DNA from: an uncultured Bacteroidota bacterium
GTDB taxonomy: Bacteria > Bacteroidota > Bacteroidia > Chitinophagales > Chitinophagaceae
DNA length: 64,000 bases
Direction: 5' to 3'
Assembly (NCBI GenBank): GCA_903829015.1
Contig: CAIKOJ010000180.1
Span: forward strand, 1 to 64,000
Below the pieces are notes generated by a model, which made no database searches, was not told where the DNA came from, and saw only the letters and a list, made by a program, of their open reading frames with translations. The position numbers and the translations under genes were made by a program. Positions 28,713 through 38,393 of this stretch are shown here, in pieces (position 1 is the first letter of the stretch; each line of letters starts with the position of its first letter).

Positions 28713-28809
28713 AGATAAAACTAAAGCAATGGAATTTAACCAGCCTTCTTTTTTATTTAATCAGCTCTTTAGTTAAAATAAGATTATTTTTGTTGTAAAT
28801 ATCCAGTTT

Positions 28810-29646
28810 ATGAAATCAGTTGCATTATCAATATTTGCTTTGGGTGCTGTTTTGCTTGCCTCTTCATGTGGAAGCGAGGGCTCAAACAACAAAGAAATTA
28901 AGGATTCTGTGGTAGTAGTTCCGTTGGCGCCGGTTAGTATTGGTACTGTCAGTCCGTCTCCCGATTTTCCGGGTGCAACATTGGCAATCAACTCTGTTAA
29001 AGCTGAAAAAGTAGGCAAAGATTCGGCAAAAGTTACATTTAAGTTTGATGTGAAAAACTACGAACTCAAACTGCAAACCACCGACAACGGCACAAAAATG
29101 TGCAACAATTCAGATAAAGGACAGCACATTCATTTTATTCTTGATAATGCTCCTTACAAAGCATTGTATGAGCCTACCAACGATGTAACGCTGCCCAACG
29201 ACGGCAAAGAACATTACCTGGTGGCATTCCTCTCGCGCTCATATCATGAATCTATAAAGTCAAAAGGCGCCGCATTAGTATATCATTTTAAGATCGATGA
29301 AAAAGGAAATCTGAAGAAACTGGAAGACCCTAAAACGCCTATGATAACCTATAGCCGTCCAAAAGGCGATTACGTAGGAAAAGATACGGCCAACATCTTG
29401 CTCGATTTCTATGTGTGGAATTGCGAACTGGGTGTTAACAGTTATAAAGTAAGAATTGACGCTACGAATGAAGACCGTAGTACCCAAAGGCTAAATGTAC
29501 TTCAGACCGAATGGCACCCATATTTCCTACAGAATCTCGGAACCGGTAAGTGTAAGGTGGTACTCACTCTGCTGGATAAAGACAACAAACCTGTGGAAGG
29601 CCCAATGACATCAGCCACCAGAGAATTTAATTTGAAAGCCCAGTAA
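28810..29646 (+). CDS. Putative lipoprotein of unknown function
   Basis: MKSVALSIFALGAVLLASSCGSE lipobox; TATTTTTG -7 box just upstream. Confidence 0.7.
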   Translation: MKSVALSIFALGAVLLASSCGSEGSNNKEIKDSVVVVPLAPVSIGTVSPSPDFPGATLAINSVKAEKVGKDSAKVTFKFDVKNYELKLQTTDNGTKMCNNSDKGQHIHFILDNAPYKALYEPTNDVTLPNDGKEHYLVAFLSRSYHESIKSKGAALVYHFKIDEKGNLKKLEDPKTPMITYSRPKGDYVGKDTANILLDFYVWNCELGVNSYKVRIDATNEDRSTQRLNVLQTEWHPYFLQNLGTGKCKVVLTLLDKDNKPVEGPMTSATREFNLKAQ

Positions 29647-29666
29647 AAAAGACCAGTTATATAGGT

Positions 29667-29765
29667 ATGAGAAAATTCACAAACAAATCACTTTTCATGA
29701 TCCTGCTCGGCGTTGCGTGCATGGCAGGGGCTATTTATTTCTTCATAAATATGATTTCTAATTAG
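29667..29765 (+). CDS. Small single-pass membrane protein (32 aa)
   Basis: Manual translation MRKFTNKSLFMILLGVACMAGAIYFFINMISN*. Confidence 0.45.
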   Translation: MRKFTNKSLFMILLGVACMAGAIYFFINMISN

Positions 29766-29837
29766 GTCCCCCAAAAATTCAATGCCCTACCTCCGCCAGA
29801 ATCAACACACACACACACGCACACACACGCATTCCCA

Positions 29838-30165
29838 AAGCCCTGAAAGGGCGCAATTCCCCAGCATAGGGCATCGCCCTATGAACTCGCACCCTATGAA
29901 TCGCACCATGGGCATTGCCCTACGAGACCACACGCCACCATCCCACACAAGCCCTGCAAGGGCGTAATCCTCCAGCATAGGGCATCGCCCAATGAATCCA
30001 CGACATATTTACAGCACCCAAGCCCTGCAAGGGCGTAATCCCCCAGCATAGGGCAACGCCCTATGAACTCGCGCCGATGAATCGCACCCTATGAATCGCA
30101 CCCTATGAATCGCGCCATGGGCATCGCCCTATGCCCACACGCCACCACGCACCACGCACCACGCA
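29838..30165. repeat. Hairpin repeat cluster 2 (GCCCTGAAAGGGC / CATAGGGC-ATC-GCCCTATG units)
   Basis: Three about 48-bp copies starting near 29838, 29949, 30020, plus ACCCTATGAATCGC and CACCACG tandems. Confidence 0.9.
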
Positions 30166-30348
30166 TTATATTTCCCTCCACAATCAATTTCGGAAAATAA
30201 AACCGCACCATTTTCGTTTATACACAAACGTGTATTTCAGCAACGTTTCCGAAGAGAAAATTTTTAGTATTAACACAGTATTAAGTAAACACTTAGTCGA
30301 ATTATTAGAACTTTGTATCAATTTCGCATTACACACCAAAACATAAAT

Positions 30349-31200
30349 ATGCAGATCAAACAAATTTTATTTCTTGCGCTGGCCTCAGTATCGGTTGTAT
30401 CCTGCGCACCTACTAAAAAGAACCTCAAAAAATGTACAGAAAACTATAACCACCTCGATAGCACCTACAAAGTGCTGCAGGGCGACTATAACTTCTGTAA
30501 AGAACAACATGCGGTCGACATGGCCAAAATTCAGGCACTCGAAAACCAGTTGGCTGATGCAAAAAGCAACAACAGTCAGTTGCTGAATCAAATGAAAGAC
30601 CTTTCTATCATTTCTGGTTCACAGGCCGAGAGCATTAAGAAATCGCTCGACAATATTGGCGTGAAAGATCAATACATCAACGAGCTGCAAAGAGCAATTA
30701 CCCGCAAAGACTCTATGAATATGGCACTGGTCATAAACCTGAAAAGTGCTGTGGGCAACCTCAATGATAAAGACATAAACATAAAAGTAGACAAGGGCGT
30801 TGTGTATGTTGATATCTCAGACAAAATGCTGTTCAAGAGCGGAAGCTGGGATGTAACAGAGCAGGCAAGCGAAGTATTGGGCAAAGTGGCTAAAGTGCTT
30901 ACCGCTCAACCTGATATCGAATTCATGGTAGAAGGCCATACAGATAATGTTTCCTTCAAAAAAGGCGAACTGGACGACAACTGGGACCTGAGCACTAAGC
31001 GTGCAACATCAGTAGTGAGAATTTTGCAGCAGAAGTACGGAGTGCCTCCGGCTCACATGACCGCTGCTGGTAGGGGAGAGTATCTGCCTATTGCTCCTAA
31101 CGATTCTAAAGATGGTAAGGCTACCAACAGAAGGACTAGGATCGTGATCCTTCCTCAGCTTGATCAGTTCTTTAAGTTGTTAGAGAAACCAAGAAACTAA
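30349..31200 (+). CDS. OmpA family lipoprotein (peptidoglycan-binding)
   Basis: LALASVSVVSC lipobox; coiled coil; EFMVEGHTDNVSFKKGELDDNWDLSTKRATSVVRIL, NRRTRIVILPQLDQ. Confidence 0.95.
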   Translation: MQIKQILFLALASVSVVSCAPTKKNLKKCTENYNHLDSTYKVLQGDYNFCKEQHAVDMAKIQALENQLADAKSNNSQLLNQMKDLSIISGSQAESIKKSLDNIGVKDQYINELQRAITRKDSMNMALVINLKSAVGNLNDKDINIKVDKGVVYVDISDKMLFKSGSWDVTEQASEVLGKVAKVLTAQPDIEFMVEGHTDNVSFKKGELDDNWDLSTKRATSVVRILQQKYGVPPAHMTAAGRGEYLPIAPNDSKDGKATNRRTRIVILPQLDQFFKLLEKPRN

Positions 31201-31222
31201 GGGTAAAAACATTCTAATACGG

Positions 31223-31257
31223 AGCCCCGACAGTCGCAAGATTGCCGGGGCTTTTTT
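31223..31257 (+). terminator. Rho-independent terminator
   Basis: AGCCCCG...CGGGGCTTTTTT. Confidence 0.85.
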
Positions 31258-31378
31258 AATTACACTATTTGGTACCCAGTATCCAATAGTTTGTTCTGCA
31301 CTGCCAAAACAACCCTGCTAAAGTTTGTTCGTATCTTTATATTTTTATGCAGAGAAATAACTTCAATTAAGCGCTAAT

Positions 31379-31852
31379 ATGGACCAGTACAATGTCTTTT
31401 ATAACAAAACGATGAATATTGTTCTGGCGCTGATACTTCCATCGTTCGTAATTCCTCCCTTCATTTATTTAATGGCACACTACCTGCCAAACCTGCCCGA
31501 CTGGGTGATTGTGCCCTGTATTTTTTTATTATTGGGTATTGTAATTCTGCTCTCATTCAGGCTCGTAAAAAGTTTGAACAAACAGGCGATGCTCACCCTC
31601 AACAACGACGGTTTCGTCATCGATTTTGTAGAAACTAATAAGGCAAATCCTCCTTCGTTCGAAGTGAAGTCTTATGAAATAGTAAAGTGTAAGCCGGTTA
31701 TCAAGAGCAATAACATTTACATGAGCCTCGAAACCTCCGTTGCGCCTTATACTTTCAATATCTGTGCTACCAGCCGTGAGCAGGACGATATCGTGAATTT
31801 CTTAACTCTAATGCGTAAAATATCAGAAATGTGCGGACAGGAAGCATCCTGA
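31379..31852 (+). CDS. Hypothetical protein with two TM segments
   Basis: 157 aa ORF starting MDQYNVFYNKTMNIVLALILPSFVIPPFIYLM. Confidence 0.6.
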   Translation: MDQYNVFYNKTMNIVLALILPSFVIPPFIYLMAHYLPNLPDWVIVPCIFLLLGIVILLSFRLVKSLNKQAMLTLNNDGFVIDFVETNKANPPSFEVKSYEIVKCKPVIKSNNIYMSLETSVAPYTFNICATSREQDDIVNFLTLMRKISEMCGQEAS

Positions 31853-31863
31853 GAGCCCCGTCA

Positions 31864-33918
31864 TTACTCCTGGTTACGCATTTTCACCATCGTCAGTATC
31901 GTTGCTATTGCTACAGTTTCACCTGTCTCGTCATATACGTCCACAAGCCATTTTACAATGCCCTTGGCAATGTCTTCTGGTGTGCGTTTTTCCTGGGCCA
32001 CTTTTTCTTTTACAGTAAGTTTCACACCAATGGTCATGCCTGGGTACACCGGTTTAGTAAACCTGCACTCGTCTATACCGTAGTTGAGCAGCACCGGTCC
32101 TTTCTTGGCGTCCACAAATAATCCCGCTGCTTTCGACAGGATAAAATATCCGTGCGCTACTCTCCTTTCAAAGATGGTTCCTTCCAGCGAAGTCGCATCC
32201 ATATGCGCATAGAAGTTATCGCCGCTCACGTTGGCAAAATTGGTTATGTCTGTTTCTGTTACAGTGTGCTTGGCGGTTACCAACGTTTCACTGATCTCCA
32301 GATCTTCAAAATATTTCTTGAACGGATGCACATCTGTTTCATGTTGCTTGCCGCCTTGCTGGTATACATTGGTGATCTTGCTGATAGTGGTCGGTGATCC
32401 CTGTATCGCTGTCCGCTGAAGATAGTGCAGTACGCCACGCTTACCGCCCATTTCTTCACCACCGCCGGCACGGCCTGGCCCTCCATGCACCAGCAACGGC
32501 ATCGGCGATCCGTGACCAGTGCTTTCCTTTGCACAATCACGGTTCAGCACCAGTATGCGGCCATGCATGCTTGCAGTACCCAGTACTATCTCCTTTGCTA
32601 TTTCATCGTTGTACGTCACCACCGAGCTAACCAGAGACCCCTTGCCCATTCTCGACAAAGTAATAGCATCGTCAACGTTGTTGTATGGTATGATGGTTGA
32701 TACCGGTCCGAATGCTTCAATATCATGGCAGTCAGTTTTATGGAACGGATCGGTATTAAGGAAGATAAGTGGTGGCAGAAACGCGCCTTTTTCTTTGTCT
32801 GCGCCCATCACTTCAAAATGCTCCATATCACCTATCACTATCTCCTGCGACCTCGCAAGCAGCTGCACTTTTTCACGCACTTCATTTCTTTGCGCTAAAC
32901 CTGCCAAAGGCCCCATACGCACTTCTTTGATCGATGGATCACCAATGGTAGTGCCCTTCAATCGCTTGCCTAGTGCTATTTGCACATCTTCCACTTTATC
33001 TGCAGGCACAATAATCCTGCGTATGGCCGTACATTTTTGTCCTGCTTTAGTGGTTACTTCTCTTACTACCTCTTTTATAAACAGGTCAAACTCCGGCATA
33101 TCGGTTGTTACATCTGGTGCCAGTATACAGCAGTTAAGCGAGTCGGCTTCCATATTGAAGGACACCGCTTCTGATAATATCCTTGGATGCGCCTTAAGCA
33201 TTCTACCTGTAGATGCCGAACCTGTAAACGTAACAACATCCTGCGTTTCAATACTGTCAAGGATTCCCCTCGCCGAACCACATATTAGTTGCAGCGATCC
33301 TTCCGGCAATATCCCTGACTTGATGATCTCTTCAAATACCGCTTCCGTGAGATAAGACGTCAGCGTAGCGGGTTTTACGATAGCCGGAACACCCGCCAGC
33401 AGATTTACCGCTATCTTTTCCAGCATTCCCCATACCGGGAAGTTGAACGCATTGATGTGTATAACCACACCTTCGCGTGGCACCATAATGTGCTGGCCAA
33501 TAAATGTATTGCCCTTCGATAATTTAGCAGTATCGCCGTCCACGTAAAAACGCTCGTCCGGAAACTGGCGCCTGAGGCTCGCATTGGCAAACAGATTACC
33601 AATCCCACCTTCAATATCCACCCACGAGTCAACTCTTGTAGCACCGGTATATGCACTGATTGTATAGAAATACTCTTTGCGCTCCATCAGGTACATGGCC
33701 AGCGCCTTCAGCATACGCCCACGCTCCTGAAACGTTAGTTTCCTCAATGCAGGGCCTCCCACTTTTCGCGCATATTGCATCATGCCCCCAAAGTCCAGTC
33801 CATCACTGCCTGCGGTATATATTGCCTCACCGGTTACGGCATTGTACAGTGTTTCATTGGTTTTGGTGCCTTTTACCCATTTGCCCTCAGCGTAGTTTTT
33901 CAGTTGTGTCAGCGACAT
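31864..33918 (-). CDS. paaZ: Phenylacetic acid degradation bifunctional protein PaaZ (ALDH plus MaoC-like hydratase)
   Basis: LKNYAEGKWVKGTKTNETLYNAVTGE, INAFNFPVWGMLEKIAVNLLAGVPAIVKPAT, C-terminal hydratase domain. Confidence 0.95.
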   Translation of the reverse strand: MSLTQLKNYAEGKWVKGTKTNETLYNAVTGEAIYTAGSDGLDFGGMMQYARKVGGPALRKLTFQERGRMLKALAMYLMERKEYFYTISAYTGATRVDSWVDIEGGIGNLFANASLRRQFPDERFYVDGDTAKLSKGNTFIGQHIMVPREGVVIHINAFNFPVWGMLEKIAVNLLAGVPAIVKPATLTSYLTEAVFEEIIKSGILPEGSLQLICGSARGILDSIETQDVVTFTGSASTGRMLKAHPRILSEAVSFNMEADSLNCCILAPDVTTDMPEFDLFIKEVVREVTTKAGQKCTAIRRIIVPADKVEDVQIALGKRLKGTTIGDPSIKEVRMGPLAGLAQRNEVREKVQLLARSQEIVIGDMEHFEVMGADKEKGAFLPPLIFLNTDPFHKTDCHDIEAFGPVSTIIPYNNVDDAITLSRMGKGSLVSSVVTYNDEIAKEIVLGTASMHGRILVLNRDCAKESTGHGSPMPLLVHGGPGRAGGGEEMGGKRGVLHYLQRTAIQGSPTTISKITNVYQQGGKQHETDVHPFKKYFEDLEISETLVTAKHTVTETDITNFANVSGDNFYAHMDATSLEGTIFERRVAHGYFILSKAAGLFVDAKKGPVLLNYGIDECRFTKPVYPGMTIGVKLTVKEKVAQEKRTPEDIAKGIVKWLVDVYDETGETVAIATILTMVKMRNQE

Positions 33919-34059
33919 AAAAAATGTTTTAATGTTATTTCCTTATCCCCCTATTAATGGTTTGCAACGAGGATGCAATTTAGATTTTTTGACTGGGTTA
34001 TAGAACTTTTATAGAATGGCAAATTGTGTTTAATTTATTTCCCATATCTTTGAATACTA

Positions 34060-35037
34060 ATGTATTTTTTCAAAAAGCTGATCCTTATCGTAGTACTGGC
34101 TCTGGGTGTCTTTCCCGCGTCCGGTCAGAAAATTCATTTTGGCAACATCACCAACGTTTGGTCTAACCTCGATAGTACCCTTGGCTGTTGTGTACTGGCT
34201 CCACGCAACTACAAGCCTGCCTGGTACGATAGCGTGACTCTCGATTACAACGGGCATACCTGGCAATATCTCCACTGTACAATGCAGTCATTTCTGGTTC
34301 GCGAAGATGCTAACAAAGTCTATTTCACTGGCGCCCTGGATTCAGTTGAAAGGCTGGCGTACGATTTTAACATCGGTCTTGGCGATACCATGAGGCTCAT
34401 CTATCCTATGGATACCTTTATTTCATGGGTTACTAACGTCGATTCTACTCGCCTCCAGGGAATAACTTACAAGGTTTGGCATTTTAACGGCAACGCTTAT
34501 TCGGGCTATTTTCCCGATTCAGTCCGCCCGTTCCAGTACAATGTAATTGAAGGTATTGGTTGCACCAATGGGGTTTACTATCCGGCCAGCCCCTATTCGC
34601 TTACCGCATTTTCTCAGCATTTAATGTGTTTCAACAATAACTCCAACATCAATACAGCACTTTCTAATCCCGTAGTAGCTTACTCTTCGGGCTACACTTC
34701 GGTATACGACAATGATTCTAGTTGTATTGAATACTACACCGACCATACACACCATCTAATAGATCGTACAGGTGTAAATCAATTGACTGGCAATTCAAAC
34801 AGCGTAGTCGTTGCCCCCAATCCTGTTACCATAGCAAGCAATTTTATACTCCCTTACCGCATTAATTCCGGCTCTTTGACCATCACCAACATCGCCGGAC
34901 AAACCATAGAACACAGCATCTTTGAAGACAAAGACTTATTGCCTGTGCCACAAAAATTTACGACCAGTGGCATCTATTTCTACCACATAACAGATATCCA
35001 ATCCGGCAAAGTTTTCTCAGGAAAATTCCAATATTAA
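34060..35037 (+). CDS. Secreted protein with T9SS-type sorting domain
   Basis: Hydrophobic leader; C-term VVVAPNPVTIASNFILPY...TNIAGQTIEHS...GIYFYHITDIQSGKVFSGKFQY. Confidence 0.75.
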   Translation: MYFFKKLILIVVLALGVFPASGQKIHFGNITNVWSNLDSTLGCCVLAPRNYKPAWYDSVTLDYNGHTWQYLHCTMQSFLVREDANKVYFTGALDSVERLAYDFNIGLGDTMRLIYPMDTFISWVTNVDSTRLQGITYKVWHFNGNAYSGYFPDSVRPFQYNVIEGIGCTNGVYYPASPYSLTAFSQHLMCFNNNSNINTALSNPVVAYSSGYTSVYDNDSSCIEYYTDHTHHLIDRTGVNQLTGNSNSVVVAPNPVTIASNFILPYRINSGSLTITNIAGQTIEHSIFEDKDLLPVPQKFTTSGIYFYHITDIQSGKVFSGKFQY

Positions 35038-35789
35038 ACCTCCACAAGCACACCATCTTTGTAACTGATCTGCTCAAGGTACAGCCCAAACCCTGCCACA
35101 TCAAAAAAAGCCTTAGTGCAATCCTTGGCCTCAATGATCTGCCTGAAATCCGCCACAGTGCCCCTTCCTCTGGCTATATACAGTTGTGTACCCACCAGCC
35201 CCCGCACCATACCCCGCAAAAAACGGTTACCCTCTACCACATAATGCAGTTCATCTCCCACCACTTCCCAGTACGACTTTTCAATACTACAGACAAACGT
35301 TTTCGACTGTGAGTTACGCTTCGAGAAAGATTCAAAATGCGTGTACTCTTTAATGATATCCGCTGTCTGATTCAGCAACCCCATATCCAGCTTGAACGGG
35401 AAGAATAAACCCCTTTCCAGCTTAAACGGATCCTTTTTATGATAAATACGGTAACGGTACCTTCTCGAGGTTGCATCAAATCGTACATTAAAATCATCGC
35501 TAGCTTTATACACTTTCTTCACAGCGAGTTCACCGGGCAGTATGGCATTGCATCTATAAGCCAGGTCAAAATCAAATGCAACTTCTACATCAAAGTGGTA
35601 AAAGTTACACAGTGCATGAACCCCCTCATCAGTGCGGCTAGCACCGTAGGTAACAACAGGCTTCCGGAAAATCGTACTCAAAGTATTGTTCAGCGCAAGC
35701 TGCACCGTTGGCTGCTCACCCTGTATCTGAGAGCCGTTAAACTTTGTTCCATAATACATTACTTCCAGTACATATCGGGGCATACACAA
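35034..35789 (-). CDS. truA: tRNA pseudouridine synthase A
   Basis: YVLEVMYYGTKFNGSQIQ, YGASRTDEGVHALCNFYHF, GNRFLRGMVRGLVGT. Confidence 0.95.
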   Translation of the reverse strand: MCMPRYVLEVMYYGTKFNGSQIQGEQPTVQLALNNTLSTIFRKPVVTYGASRTDEGVHALCNFYHFDVEVAFDFDLAYRCNAILPGELAVKKVYKASDDFNVRFDATSRRYRYRIYHKKDPFKLERGLFFPFKLDMGLLNQTADIIKEYTHFESFSKRNSQSKTFVCSIEKSYWEVVGDELHYVVEGNRFLRGMVRGLVGTQLYIARGRGTVADFRQIIEAKDCTKAFFDVAGFGLYLEQISYKDGVLVEV

Positions 35790-35821
35790 AAGTACGTTTC
35801 AATCGTTTAATCCACTATTTA

Positions 35822-36325
35822 TTAGCCATTCGTCTTACGAGGTATTTCCATCACCTCACATTGCTTCATATCCTTCCCGTCTATCACAAACCTGATCAAC
35901 GTCTTTACCTTGTGCCAGCCGCTGTTACCTGCCGCTCCGGGGTTCATGTGCAGGCATTTAATTTTCTCGTCGTACATCACCTTCAGTATGTGCGAGTGAC
36001 CGCATATAAATAACTGCGGCGGATGCGACAGCAATTCTGTTTTTATCTGCGGTGCATACCTGCCCGGATACCCACCGATATGCGTCATCAGCACCTCCAC
36101 TTCTTCACACTTCCACCTCATTGTTTCCGGGTACTCCGCTCGTATATCCGCACCATCTATGTTGCCATACACACCCTTCAGCGGTTTAAACGCTTTTAGT
36201 TTGTCCGCAACCTCCTTAGTCCCGAAATCTCCCGCATGCCATATTTCATCACATTGCTCAAAATACTGAAACACTGCGTCATCCAGGTAACTGTGCGTAT
36301 CAGATATCAGGCCTATACGGGTCAT
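35822..36325 (-). CDS. YfcE-like metallophosphoesterase
   Basis: RIGLISDTHSYLDD, DEIWHAGDFGT, GVYGNIDG, ICGHSHILKVMYDEKIKCLHMNPGAAG. Confidence 0.9.
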   Translation of the reverse strand: MTRIGLISDTHSYLDDAVFQYFEQCDEIWHAGDFGTKEVADKLKAFKPLKGVYGNIDGADIRAEYPETMRWKCEEVEVLMTHIGGYPGRYAPQIKTELLSHPPQLFICGHSHILKVMYDEKIKCLHMNPGAAGNSGWHKVKTLIRFVIDGKDMKQCEVMEIPRKTNG

Positions 36326-36329
36326 AGGG

Positions 36330-37061
36330 TTACTTTATGTAGTTAGTGAGTACAAGTATGGTTTTTGCAGCCACACCAATAAAAGGGATAAGTATCCACC
36401 AGAGTTTGCGCTGAGTGCCCGGTGCCATCTGCCGGTTGTTTCTCAGCGCAATGATCGACCACAACACCGCCCCCATCAACACCGGACCAGTAATGCCAAT
36501 AATCACTTTATCGTTGGTATTCAAAAAGACAAGGAAAATCACCGTTGTTATAATGATCAGGTACTTGCCGTACGTCGTCAGAAAAGTTTTTTGCACTTCC
36601 AGTACCGGCGATATTTCATTGAGCCTTTTTATCAGTTGCTCCTTATTTTCTACTTGTGCTGGCACGGTAATAATTGCATTATTCGCACCACCATGAATAA
36701 GAATACTCCCGTCCGCATTTTTCACTATCCTCGTTACTTCCAGCCACGTAAAATCTATAGCTTCTCTCAGCAATGGAGTGCAACTAATGCTGTTGTCATC
36801 CACAGTCAGCACGAAATTATCGTATAGATGCCTTTTCTTCTTAAAAATCCGGAAAAGACTTACCGGTGTAAACACTGCCATCAGTCCTATTACAATTAGC
36901 AGTTGCTGTTCATCTATCGGATTGGCAGTTTCTCCCGCAAAATAATGTGGCACCACAAACGCCAGTACCATGATGATGAACATCGGAATCGTACCCAGCA
37001 GCAACCGTTTTCTGGCAACGATAAAAGCCTCCGGTTTCAATCTGTATTGTACACTCGCCAT
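36330..37061 (-). CDS. Hypothetical membrane protein
   Basis: 243 aa with several TM segments and central soluble domain (YcxB-like layout). Confidence 0.6.
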   Translation of the reverse strand: MASVQYRLKPEAFIVARKRLLLGTIPMFIIMVLAFVVPHYFAGETANPIDEQQLLIVIGLMAVFTPVSLFRIFKKKRHLYDNFVLTVDDNSISCTPLLREAIDFTWLEVTRIVKNADGSILIHGGANNAIITVPAQVENKEQLIKRLNEISPVLEVQKTFLTTYGKYLIIITTVIFLVFLNTNDKVIIGITGPVLMGAVLWSIIALRNNRQMAPGTQRKLWWILIPFIGVAAKTILVLTNYIK

Positions 37062-37080
37062 TCACAAATAAGTATTACTT

Positions 37081-37214
37081 CAAACTTCCAATTGCCGCAT
37101 GTTCAAACTTCCAATTGCCGCATGTTCAAATTATCAAATTGCCAAATTGCCAAATTGCCAAATTGTCAAATTGTCGAATTGCCCCATTGCCCCATTGCCA
37201 AATTGTCAAATTGC
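37081..37214. repeat. 23-mer x2 followed by octamer array (CAAATTGC-type x11)
   Basis: CAAACTTCCAATTGCCGCATGTT at 37081 and 37104, then eleven 8-nt units 37127-37214. Confidence 0.95.
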
Positions 37215-38210
37215 CTCCACACCCGCATAATGCGCCTCAATTTCCTGCAGTATCTCTTCTATAGCAGCAACGCCATCCGTTACAACTAGCCGGTTCCTGA
37301 ACTCCTTCACATGCGATAGCCCTTTTAGGTAGCTGGCATAGTGCCTGCGCATCTCCAGTATGCCCGCCTTCTCGCCCTTCCAGCTCACAGATCCATGCAG
37401 ATGTTTGCGGCATGCCTGTAGTCGTTCTGCGAGGGTAGGGGAGTCCATGATCTCGCCCGTTGCAAAGAAATGTTTGATCTCTCTGAATATCCATGGATAA
37501 CCTATTGCTGCCCTGCCTATCATGATCCCGTCCACACCATATCTGTTTTTATATTCCAGTGCTTTTTGCGGAGTATCAATATCTCCGTTGCCAAAAATGG
37601 GTATGTGTATTCTGGGGTTGTTCTTGATTTTCCCAATCAAAGTCCAGTCTGCGTCTCCTTTATATAACTGGGTCCGTGTCCTACCGTGTATGGTTAGGGC
37701 TTTTACACCAATGTCCTGCAGCCGCTCGGCCACCTCTTCAATGTTCTTTGTGTTGTTGTCCCAGCCCAGCCTTGTCTTTATGGTCACTGGTAGACTGGTC
37801 GACCTGATACAAGCCTGAGTAAGCCGTATCATCAGCGGTATGTCTTTCAGCACGGCAGCACCCGCCCCCTTGCACACCACCTTTTTTACAGGGCAACCAA
37901 AGTTAATATCCAGCAAGTCCGGATTGGTAGCATCAACGATTTTTGCCGATAATGCCATGGCATCCTCATCGCCGCCGAATATCTGTATTCCGATAGGCTT
38001 TTCATAATCGAAAATATCCAGCTTTTGCCTGCTCTTCATCGCATCCCTTATCAGCCCCTCGCTCGATATGAACTCAGTATACATCAGGTCGGCACCGTTT
38101 TCCTTGCATACAGCCCTGAACGGAGGATCACTAACATCCTCCATCGGTGCCAGCAGCAGCGGAAAATCTCCCAGATCTATATCTCCTATTTTCGCCATTT
38201 GAAGCTGCAA
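37206..38210 (-). CDS. dusB: tRNA-dihydrouridine synthase
   Basis: LAPMEDVSDPPFRAVCKENGADLMYTEFISSEGL, DINFGCPVKKVVCKGAGAAVLKD, GRTRTQLYKGDADW, GIMIGRAAIGYPWIF. Confidence 0.95.
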   Translation of the reverse strand: MQLQMAKIGDIDLGDFPLLLAPMEDVSDPPFRAVCKENGADLMYTEFISSEGLIRDAMKSRQKLDIFDYEKPIGIQIFGGDEDAMALSAKIVDATNPDLLDINFGCPVKKVVCKGAGAAVLKDIPLMIRLTQACIRSTSLPVTIKTRLGWDNNTKNIEEVAERLQDIGVKALTIHGRTRTQLYKGDADWTLIGKIKNNPRIHIPIFGNGDIDTPQKALEYKNRYGVDGIMIGRAAIGYPWIFREIKHFFATGEIMDSPTLAERLQACRKHLHGSVSWKGEKAGILEMRRHYASYLKGLSHVKEFRNRLVVTDGVAAIEEILQEIEAHYAGVEAI

Positions 38211-38393
38211 AGGTAAGGCTTATACCAATTGGACATAAAAATCAGCCTTCACCTAATTATGAACATCTCATTAATTGCATGACACCTATAGGGGTCCAAG
38301 CTTTGTAGACTTCTTATTGTTTACAGCTCGCACCGCATCGGGGTGTAACTTTTTGTTCAACAGCCCAAAGCTCTCCTCTAAACCCTAACCCTC

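Noticed and set aside
29838-30165. Possible CRISPR array
   Set aside because: Same reasoning as 9.5 kb: palindromic units with irregular spacing, low-complexity CACACA and CACCACG flanks, no cas genes.
32519-33355. 278-aa antisense ORF within paaZ
   Set aside because: Opposite strand of a strongly conserved gene; a codon-bias shadow ORF with no recognisable domain.
36903-37289. ORF with NCQIAKLPNCQIVELPHCPIAKL repeats
   Set aside because: Translation of the 8-nt satellite at 37127-37214.
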